A program made the position numbers and the translations under genes. Shown here piece by piece: positions 1 to 4,345 of a stretch of 5,509 bases of DNA. Below the pieces are notes generated by a model. The model was not told the origin of the DNA, did not search any database, and saw only the letters and a program-made list of their open reading frames with translations. This stretch comes from an uncultured Lachnospiraceae bacterium (GTDB lineage Bacteria > Bacillota > Clostridia > Lachnospirales > Lachnospiraceae): NCBI GenBank assembly GCA_934351835.1, contig CAKRJP010000038.1:1-5509 (forward strand), read 5' to 3'. Numbering within the stretch: the first letter of the stretch is position 1; every line of letters starts with the position of its first letter.

Positions 1-369
1 CCGAAAGTTCCATATACAAAGGCTGATCTTGACTGGATGAATAAAAAATCCAGAAGCAGTGTGGAAATGAGTGATAAGAAATACAGACCGGAGATTATGA
101 AAAAAGAGATGGATATGAGTTCTTATGACGAGATCCTTTTGGGATTTCCTATCTGGTGGTATGTGGCTCCGACAATTATCAATACATTTTTGGAAGCCTA
201 TGAGTTCAGTGGTAAAAAGATCGTGCTGTTTGCAACATCCGGTGGAAGTGGATTCGGTAATACTATAAAGGAATTGCAACCGTCCGCACCAGATGCAGTT
301 ATCACAGAAGGCAGTCTGTTAAACCGCGGAACAAAACAGGAAATCAGTGAGTGGGTAAAATCTTTATAA
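1..369 (+). CDS. Flavodoxin, short-chain type (5'-truncated by window start)
   Basis: The frame is open from base 1 to the TAA at 367-369, giving 122 visible codons; the N-terminal part with the phosphate-binding loop lies outside the window. An internal ATG at 37 is not needed as a start, because the frame continues upstream with protein-like sequence. Two FMN-contacting loops of the flavodoxin fold are visible: GFPIWWYVAP (about visible residues 48-57), where an aromatic residue would stack on the isoalloxazine ring, and ATSGGSGFGNT (about 78-88), the second flavin loop. The spacing and the TFLEAYEFSGKKIVLF segment between them are typical of the flavodoxin_4-like family. It is a cytosolic low-potential electron carrier by family; its partner cannot be told from the sequence. 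The cupin/CMD gene starts 28 bases downstream with no terminator between, so the two are probably co-transcribed. Confidence 0.9.
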   Translation, partial: PKVPYTKADLDWMNKKSRSSVEMSDKKYRPEIMKKEMDMSSYDEILLGFPIWWYVAPTIINTFLEAYEFSGKKIVLFATSGGSGFGNTIKELQPSAPDAVITEGSLLNRGTKQEISEWVKSL

Positions 370-397
370 ATAACAGTGTTATGGAGGGATACAGAAT

Positions 398-1162
398 ATG
401 GGAAAAATAATACAGACAGCAGGAAAAAATGCACTTGGTGAATTTGCACCGGAGTTTGCACGTTTTAACGATGATGTACTTTTCGGTGAAAACTGGAACA
501 ACCAGGATATCGATATAAAAACAAGAAGTATTATCACTGTGGTTACGCTGATGTCTTCCGGAATTACGGATTCTTCTTTAAAATATCATCTTCAAAATAC
601 AAAAAATCATGGTGTGACACAAAAAGAGATTGCTGCAGTGATTACACATGTCGCATTTTATGCAGGATGGCCAAAAGCATGGGCTGTTTTCAATCTTGCA
701 AAAGAAGTGTGGGAAGCAGGCGAAGGAGATTTGCCATATGAAGAGGAAGCAATGCGTGCGCATGCTAAAGAGATGGTATTTCCAATCGGCGCACCAAACG
801 ATGGTTTTGCACAGTATTTTTCTGGCAGAAGTTTTCTTGCACCGATTTCTACTTCTCAGGTTGGAATTTTCAATGTGACATTTGAACCTGGATGCAGAAA
901 TAACTGGCATATCCATCATGCAAAAAGTGGAGGTGGACAGATTCTGGTATGCGTTGCCGGAAGAGGATATTATCAGGAAGAAGGCAAAGATGCTGTAGAA
1001 ATGAAGCCAGGTGACTGCATTAATATTCCGGCAGAAGTGAAACACTGGCACGGTGCTGCACCGGATGAATGGTTTTCGCATCTGGCAATAGAGGTTCCAG
1101 GCGAAAATGGTTCTAACGAATGGCTTGAACCAGTAAGTGATGAAGAATATGGAAAATTGTGA
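398..1162 (+). CDS. Carboxymuconolactone decarboxylase-like / cupin two-domain protein
   Basis: 254 residues, starting at an ATG with GGAGG at 383-387, ten bases upstream. Residues about 35-110 form a carboxymuconolactone-decarboxylase (CMD)-like helical domain (KTRSIITVVTLMSSG, then NTKNHGVTQKEIAAVITHVA and GWPKAW). The CxxC pair of the peroxidase AhpD is absent. Residues about 145-240 are a cupin barrel. H171-I-H173-H174 and Q181 occupy the first metal motif, with Q where the classical motif has E. PGDCINIPAEVKHWH (H216, H218) is the second motif. The two-domain order and length match proteins commonly annotated as cupin/CMD family; the substrate is unknown. Proximity to a flavodoxin suggests a redox or small-molecule conversion role, but that is inference. 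I see no terminator after the stop at 1160-1162. Confidence 0.88.
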   Translation: MGKIIQTAGKNALGEFAPEFARFNDDVLFGENWNNQDIDIKTRSIITVVTLMSSGITDSSLKYHLQNTKNHGVTQKEIAAVITHVAFYAGWPKAWAVFNLAKEVWEAGEGDLPYEEEAMRAHAKEMVFPIGAPNDGFAQYFSGRSFLAPISTSQVGIFNVTFEPGCRNNWHIHHAKSGGGQILVCVAGRGYYQEEGKDAVEMKPGDCINIPAEVKHWHGAAPDEWFSHLAIEVPGENGSNEWLEPVSDEEYGKL

Positions 1163-1252
1163 ACGACAGTGACAGTGTAAACTTTCCTGTTTATATCGGA
1201 ATGGACTGACAATATTTGGTGGAAAATGGAAATCTCGCCAAGGGTAGAGAAT

Positions 1253-1318
1253 ATGCTTATATATACAGAAGAAAAAAAGTTTACGAAAGAACAGGATCAA
1301 AAGTTATTTCTATCTATT
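1253..1318 (+). pseudogene. N-terminal remnant of a GNAT-family acetyltransferase, fused to abiE debris
   Basis: An ATG at 1253, with AGGG at 1241-1244, opens a frame starting MLIYTEEKKFTKEQ and continuing DQKLFLS. This resembles the first residues of a Clostridia GNAT acetyltransferase type that normally runs (I)xYTxExxFTxEQVQxLFLSVxW. After about 1315-1327 the sequence no longer follows GNAT. It becomes the abiEi 3' end, producing a 36-codon chimeric frame ending at TAG 1361-1363. No acetyl-CoA-binding segment remains, so this cannot be a working enzyme. The family match rests on a short stretch recalled from memory and is tentative. An in-frame ATG at 1226 would add nine residues without family resemblance. 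Confidence 0.5.
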
Positions 1319-1395
1319 TCTGTTAATGAGATGTTGGAGGAATATGTATGGTCAAAGGATTAGATACATTTCAGAAGTACTTTGCAGATTATGAA
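1315..1395 (+). repeat. 81-bp direct repeat, copy A (abiEi end / abiEii start)
   Basis: This copy matches 5254-5334 at 79 of 81 positions without gaps, at an offset of 3939. The differences are G1322 versus A5261 and C1367 versus T5306. The repeat contains the last 15 codons of abiEi, the embedded GGAGG, and the ATG plus first 15 or so codons of abiEii. On either side the similarity stops abruptly. The left edge could be as far right as about 1327: a GNAT gene encoding LFLSVN would itself supply TCTGTTAAT, which would also explain the mismatch at 1322. Confidence 0.93.
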
Positions 1396-1404
1396 AGAGG
1401 ATAG
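1319..1404 (+). pseudogene. abiEi tail / abiEii head remnant
   Basis: One frame reads ISVNEMLEEYVWSKD then TAG (1361-1363), almost the same as the end of the intact AbiEi at 5300-5302. The overlapping frame starts at ATG 1348 (GGAGG at 1336-1340) and reads MVKGLDTFQKYFADYERG then TAG at 1402-1404. It agrees with the intact AbiEii start for 16 residues except T for I at residue 7. The nucleotidyltransferase GG and DLD motifs lie further downstream in the intact gene, so this 18-codon stub has no toxin activity. It shows that an abiE locus was once present here or that this junction was copied here. Whether the 18-codon peptide is still made is unknown, but it keeps its ribosome binding site. 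Confidence 0.85.
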
Positions 1405-1464
1405 ATAAGCATTTGTTAGGAGTTATTCGACAACTAAAACGGAAGAAAAATAGGAAATAGCCAT

Positions 1465-1496
1465 AAAACAATCGTAAAAATTTACGATTGTTTTTT
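1465..1496 (+). terminator. Rho-independent terminator
   Basis: Complementary arms lie at 1465-1478 (AAAACAATCGTAAA) and 1481-1494 (TTTACGATTGTTTT). They form a perfect 14-base match with a nominal 2-nt gap, so the real hairpin would open to a slightly larger loop. A run of six T at 1491-1496 follows. It would end transcription coming from the flavodoxin/cupin operon and the remnant genes. The stem is AT-rich with few GC pairs, so efficiency may be moderate. The upstream side has only four A, so bidirectional action is less certain. Confidence 0.85.
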
Positions 1497-1516
1497 CGCG
1501 CATTTATACATATAAT
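1488..1516 (+). promoter_or_regulatory. Promoter for the AlbA_2/ATPase gene
   Basis: TTGTTT (1488-1493), a 17-base spacer and a perfect TATAAT (1511-1516) form a sigma-A-type promoter 33 bases ahead of the ATG at 1550. A second overlapping TATAAT is at 1516-1521. The -35 lies inside the right arm and T-run of the terminator, so the two elements share DNA. GGAAAGGA at 1532-1539 is the ribosome binding site. Confidence 0.7.
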
Positions 1517-1549
1517 ATAATCAATGAAGTTGGAAAGGATGCAATCATT

Positions 1550-2803
1550 ATGCGTGAAACGAGAATATTAGAGTTCAAAGAAATGATTACGAATACTTTT
1601 TTAAAAACAGTCAGTGCCTTTTCGAATTACGATGGTGGAACAATTCTTTTTGGAGTAGATGATGATGGAAATGTAAAAGGCTTGCCGGATGTAAAGCAGG
1701 CGTGTCTGGATATCGAAAATAAAATCAATGACAGTATTTCGCCTCAACCGAACTATACACTTGAAATACAGAATAATGATCAGATGATAAAACTCACTGT
1801 AACCAGTGGCCTTCAGAAACCATATTTATATAAATCAAAAGCATACAAACGAAATGATACAGCGACGATAGAGGTAGATACTCTGGAATTTTCAAGACTT
1901 GTATTAGACGGCAAAAATATTAGATTTGAAGAATTGCCTTGTAAAGATCAGGATTTGTCTTTCGAAGTTTTACAGTGTAAGCTGAAGGAAAGTATTCAGA
2001 TTGAAACTTTTAATCAAGATACATTGAGAACATTGAACTTGTATGACAATGTAAATGGTTTTAATAATGCAGCAGGGCTTTTGGCGGATAAAAATCATTT
2101 TCCGGGAATTGATATTGTCAAGTTCGGGGAAAATATCAGCATTATTCAAAAGAGAACAACGGTTGAAAATATATCCATTTTGGATGCGTATGAAAAGATA
2201 CTTGCTGTATTTAGGGACTACTATCAGTATGAAGTAATACAAGGTGCTGACAGAAAGAAGATGGAGAAGATACCAGAAGCAGCCTTCAGAGAAGCAATTG
2301 CGAATGCTCTGATCCATAGGGTATGGGATGTGGATTCACACATCAGAGTTTCCATGTTTGATGACAGAATAGAAGTTGTATCTCCAGGTGGATTGCCGTC
2401 CGGAATAACAGCAGAAGAATATTTGTCAGGTAAACTTTCCGTTTTAAGAAACAGAAATCTTGCAAATGTGTTTTATAGATTAGGATTTGTCGAGATATTT
2501 GGAACCGGAATTACAAGAATAAAACAACTGTATGCAGAAGGTCTGATGAAGCCGGATTTTGAAGTGTCAGAGAATGCTATAAAAATGGTGCTTCCTTTAT
2601 TTGAAAAGGATGCTAATTTAACCGAAGACGAAAAAGTAATTTATAAACTCTTAAGCAAGACTATGCTGAAACCAATAAGTGAAATTGCACCATATACACC
2701 TTTTGGAAAATCAAAGACAACAAAGTTGCTGAAAGATATGGGCGAAAAAGGTGTGATAGCAATTGAAGGTAAAGGCAGAGGCACGAAATATATAATTAAG
2801 TAA
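1550..2803 (+). CDS. Schlafen-type AlbA_2 domain / HATPase_c_4 protein with C-terminal winged helix
   Basis: 417 residues; start ATG 1550 with GGAAAGGA ten bases upstream. Residues 1-115 are an AlbA_2 (Schlafen core-like, PF04326) domain. E3 and E8-F-K10 form the ExxxxEFK start, followed by KTVSAFSNYDGGTILFGVDDDG (residues 19-40). In animal Schlafens, glutamates with this spacing belong to the tRNA-cleaving site; a nuclease role here is inference. Residues about 242-335 are a GHKL-like HATPase_c_4 domain: REAIANALIHR (E248, N252, H256) is the N-box and DDRIEVVSPGGLP (271-283) the G1-like box. FGTGITRIKQ follows. Residues about 355-417 look like a winged helix (EDEKVIYKLLSK, then GKSKTTKLLKDMGEKGVI). 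The family is widespread and mobile and is often annotated as ATP-binding protein or putative transcriptional regulator; related proteins occur in defence islands. Length and motifs indicate an intact gene. No terminator is obvious after the stop. Confidence 0.88.
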   Translation: MRETRILEFKEMITNTFLKTVSAFSNYDGGTILFGVDDDGNVKGLPDVKQACLDIENKINDSISPQPNYTLEIQNNDQMIKLTVTSGLQKPYLYKSKAYKRNDTATIEVDTLEFSRLVLDGKNIRFEELPCKDQDLSFEVLQCKLKESIQIETFNQDTLRTLNLYDNVNGFNNAAGLLADKNHFPGIDIVKFGENISIIQKRTTVENISILDAYEKILAVFRDYYQYEVIQGADRKKMEKIPEAAFREAIANALIHRVWDVDSHIRVSMFDDRIEVVSPGGLPSGITAEEYLSGKLSVLRNRNLANVFYRLGFVEIFGTGITRIKQLYAEGLMKPDFEVSENAIKMVLPLFEKDANLTEDEKVIYKLLSKTMLKPISEIAPYTPFGKSKTTKLLKDMGEKGVIAIEGKGRGTKYIIK

Positions 2804-2941
2804 TTGGGGATATAGGGGATTTTAAATTTATAAGATATTAAAGAATAGTAAAAAATTAAAACATTTTGAGGTGCCAAAAAAGATGCACTTAAAGTAATAC
2901 ATTGATGATAAAAAAACTTAGTAGATGATATAATTGTTATA

Positions 2942-2990
2942 TCGGCTAAAAAAGTATTGAAATAGATGGAACAAATGGTATTTTTGCCGA
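2942..2990. repeat. Imperfect inverted repeat upstream of fic
   Basis: Arms of 17 bases at 2942-2958 and 2974-2990 match at 13 positions when one is reverse-complemented. The outer five (TCGGC/GCCGA) are perfect and are followed by A-run/T-run pairing; the centre is 15 bases. It sits directly upstream of the likely -10 at 2999-3004, where a repressor or activator site would be expected. The Fic protein carries its own HTH domain, so self-regulation is possible but not shown. Confidence 0.45.
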
Positions 2991-2995
2991 TGATG

Positions 2996-3004
2996 TGATA
3001 TACT
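2996..3004 (+). promoter_or_regulatory. Probable extended -10 promoter of fic
   Basis: TGA followed by TATACT (2999-3004) fits an extended -10 (TGn-TATAnT), 57 bases before the fic ATG. At the usual spacing the -35 would be TGGTAT (2976-2981), which is poor, so the TG extension or an activator would have to compensate. The -35 region falls within the right arm of the inverted repeat. Confidence 0.45.
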
Positions 3005-3061
3005 AGTCAGTAGATTAGTACGTTTTGGATTTGGGTTATGGTTTGTGATGGAGGATTGTAG

Positions 3062-3952
3062 ATGAAATACCTTTTAGTTGCTGATATAGCAAAAAAATGG
3101 AATATGTCAGAGCGCAGTGTTAGAAATTACTGTGCTCAGGGACGTGTGAACGGTGCGTTTCTTACTGGTAAGACATGGAATATTCCAGAAAACGCAGAGA
3201 AACCAGAACGCACCAACAAAAGAAAAGAAGAACCGATTACTCTGTTGGATATTCTGAAAGAGCAGAAGACAAGTAAATACTCCGGTGGGATTTATCATAA
3301 GACACAGATTGATCTGACCTATAACTCTAACCATATGGAGGGAAGCCGTCTGACACACGATCAAACTAGATATATCTTTGAAACCAATACTATTGGCGTA
3401 GAAAAAGAAGTGCTGAATGTGGATGATGTGATTGAAACAGCAAATCACTTTCGTTGCATTGACATGATTATTGATCATGCAAAAGCTGCTTTGACGGAGA
3501 AGTTCATCAAAGAACTTCATTTGGTTTTGAAGAATGGCACCAGCGATTCCAGAAAAGATTGGTTTGCTGTTGGTAATTATAAGAAACTTCCGAATGAAGT
3601 CGGTGGCAGGGATACAGCCCTTCCAGAAGAAGTTGCCGATAAAATGAAGGTCTTGCTGGCGGAATACAACGCCAAAGAAGAAAAGACCTTTGCGGATATT
3701 CTGGACTTCCATGTGAAATTTGAGCGGATTCATCCGTTCCAGGACGGCAACGGTCGTGTGGGCAGGTTGATTATGTTTAAGGAGTGTCTGAAATATAATA
3801 TTGTTCCGTTCATTATTGAGGACAATTTGAAGATGTTCTATTATCGCGGATTGAAGGAATGGGACAACGAAAAAGGATATCTGACAGATACCTGCCTGAC
3901 AGCACAAGATAAATATAAAGCATATTTGGATTATTTTAGGATTGAATATTAA
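3062..3952 (+). CDS. Fic-domain AMP-transferase with N-terminal HTH and internal inhibitory motif
   Basis: 296 residues; ATG 3062 with GGAGG at 3050-3054, seven bases upstream. Residues 1-45 resemble a MerR/excisionase-type HTH (VADIAKKWNMSERSVRNYCAQGRV, then GKTWNIPENA). Residues about 75-290 are the Fic fold. The active-site loop is H224-PFQDGNGRVGR (224-235), a complete HPFx(D/E)GNGRxxR motif including the catalytic histidine. S89-NHM-E93-G94 matches the (S/T)xxxE(G/N) inhibitory motif. Because it lies N-terminal of the active site in the same chain, this is a class II Fic, whose glutamate blocks productive ATP binding until relieved. The flap that aligns the target is around FAVGNYKKLPNEVGG. 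Such enzymes transfer AMP to a hydroxyl side chain of a target protein; the target here is unknown. The protein ends in the family-typical CLTAQDKYKAYLDYFRI region and looks complete. Confidence 0.93.
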   Translation: MKYLLVADIAKKWNMSERSVRNYCAQGRVNGAFLTGKTWNIPENAEKPERTNKRKEEPITLLDILKEQKTSKYSGGIYHKTQIDLTYNSNHMEGSRLTHDQTRYIFETNTIGVEKEVLNVDDVIETANHFRCIDMIIDHAKAALTEKFIKELHLVLKNGTSDSRKDWFAVGNYKKLPNEVGGRDTALPEEVADKMKVLLAEYNAKEEKTFADILDFHVKFERIHPFQDGNGRVGRLIMFKECLKYNIVPFIIEDNLKMFYYRGLKEWDNEKGYLTDTCLTAQDKYKAYLDYFRIEY

Positions 3953-4059
3953 ACAAGCTGATTTCCAAAGTATCGAATATAGTTGTGATAGCTTTTTGGA
4001 TATTTCCATTGTCTACCATATGGGGAGCATATCATTTACAAGGCTTTGAGAAGATATAA
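3946..4059 (+). pseudogene. Possible C-terminal tail of a lost membrane protein
   Basis: A frame different from fic is open from 3946 to TAA 4057-4059. It contains KVSNIVVIAFWIFPLSTIW followed by GAYHLQGFEKI: a hydrophobic, aromatic stretch long enough for one membrane span and a short polar end. Its stop lies four bases before AAGGAG's GGAG and 12 bases before the phosphatase-remnant ATG, the spacing of genes in an operon. There is no start codon with a ribosome binding site, although GTG 3985 is present. I do not recognise a family. It could equally be chance translation of AT-rich DNA. Confidence 0.25.
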
Positions 4060-4068
4060 GGAGATAAA

Positions 4069-4218
4069 ATGAGTAAGATAAAAGTATTATTCATCTGCCA
4101 CGGCAGTGTTTAAGGGACGGGATGAAAGGCCTTGATTTTATTGGATTTCTTGTATGAAAGTGTAGGATTTACACCTTTGGAAGATCGGATCGGTATAGTT
4201 AGAACAGGGAAGGCGTGA
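4069..4218 (+). pseudogene. Remnant of a low-molecular-weight protein tyrosine phosphatase gene
   Basis: AAGGAG at 4058-4063 and ATG 4069 open the frame MSKIKVLFICHGSV, closed by TAA at 4111-4113. LMW tyrosine phosphatases begin (I)KVLFVCHGNICRSPMAE, where the cysteine starts the CX5R phosphate loop. Here the match stops right after CHG: the loop arginine and everything downstream are gone. In the same frame, after a second stop at 4123-4125, an open stretch reads KALILLDFLYESVGFTPLED and on to TGKA, ending at TGA 4216-4218 inside the terminator stem. I cannot tie this second piece to the phosphatase; it may be the tail of another gene joined by deletion. The product would be a 14-residue peptide without activity. 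Confidence 0.65.
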
Positions 4219-4240
4219 GATGAATCTTACGTCTTTTTTT
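4211..4240 (+). terminator. Rho-independent terminator
   Basis: AGGCGTGAGA (4211-4220) pairs with TCTTACGTCT (4225-4234) over ten base pairs, two of them G-U, closing a four-base TGAA loop. Seven T follow at 4234-4240. The last stop codon of the remnant frame (4216-4218) lies inside the stem. It should end any fic-derived transcript and isolate the abiE unit. Confidence 0.85.
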
Positions 4241-4267
4241 CTTGGATTTAATGTAAGCATATATTAC

Positions 4268-4296
4268 TTGAAAAATCAAATAACATATGATAAATT
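4268..4296 (+). promoter_or_regulatory. Candidate abiE promoter
   Basis: TTGAAA (4268-4273), a 17-base spacer and TAAATT (4291-4296) fit a sigma-A promoter moderately. TATGAT (4286-4291) and TATAAA (4296-4301) are alternative -10 hexamers with worse spacing. The position, between the preceding terminator and the inverted repeat, is what an autoregulated operon would have. Which -10 is used cannot be decided by eye. Confidence 0.5.
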
Positions 4297-4298
4297 AT

Positions 4299-4325
4299 AA
4301 ATGTGACGTAAAAAGAGTCACATTT
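4299..4325. promoter_or_regulatory. Perfect 9-bp inverted repeat, likely abiE operator
   Basis: AAATGTGAC (4299-4307) and GTCACATTT (4317-4325) are exact reverse complements separated by nine bases. The repeat sits just after the candidate -10 and ends five bases before the ribosome binding site, so bound protein would block transcription initiation. AbiEi antitoxins of the characterised streptococcal system repress their own operon by binding inverted repeats at the promoter; use of this repeat by the AbiEi encoded here is inference. As RNA it could also fold over the leader, but no T-run follows. Confidence 0.7.
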
Positions 4326-4330
4326 GTAAA

Positions 4331-4345
4331 AAGGTGATTAATATG
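4331..4345 (+). promoter_or_regulatory. Ribosome binding site that decides the abiEi start
   Basis: AAGGTG (4331-4336) lies six bases before ATG 4343. The longest frame would start at the GTG at 4334-4336, but that GTG is part of the Shine-Dalgarno itself and has no ribosome binding site of its own at a proper distance. The ATG at 4343 is therefore the better start, shortening the protein by three residues. Confidence 0.75.

Larger units (their letters stand above)
2804..3061. other. AT-rich intergenic region with regulatory signals only
   Basis: These 258 bases hold no convincing gene. The first half is very A/T-rich with no clear terminator. A weak 6-bp hairpin (AGGTGC 2870-2875 with GCACTT 2885-2890) has no T-run. 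The second half contains the imperfect palindrome and extended -10 listed separately, followed by the fic ribosome binding site GGAGG at 3050-3054. Confidence 0.6.

Noticed and set aside
198..461. Minus-strand open frame across the flavodoxin/cupin junction
   Set aside because: It overlaps two well-supported + strand genes and has no recognisable product.
578..1300. 240-codon open frame on the minus strand
   Set aside because: It is the shadow of the cupin/CMD gene on the other strand, with no ribosome binding site and an improbable Cys/Phe/His-rich composition.
1268..1330. Apparent protein-level similarity between the scar (FTKEQDQK...ISVNEM) and the AbiEi end (FTGEEQEE...ISINEM), suggesting a longer abiEi remnant
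   Set aside because: Nucleotide identity stops at 1315, and the residues upstream fit a GNAT N-terminus better. The shared FT and E positions are probably coincidence at the junction.
2870..2890. Weak hairpin after the AlbA_2 gene as a terminator
   Set aside because: It has only six pairs including a G-U, a ten-base loop and no following T-run.
2947..3006. Short open stretch KSIEIDGTNGIFADDVIY ending at TAG 3004-3006
   Set aside because: It has 18 codons, no start and no family match, and it overlaps the palindrome and -10. It is protein-like but too short to call a gene remnant.
3107..4009. 300-codon open frame on the minus strand opposite fic
   Set aside because: It is antisense to a clear Fic gene with complete motifs. 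The composition is rich in Cys/Ile/Phe, with no domain and no upstream signals.
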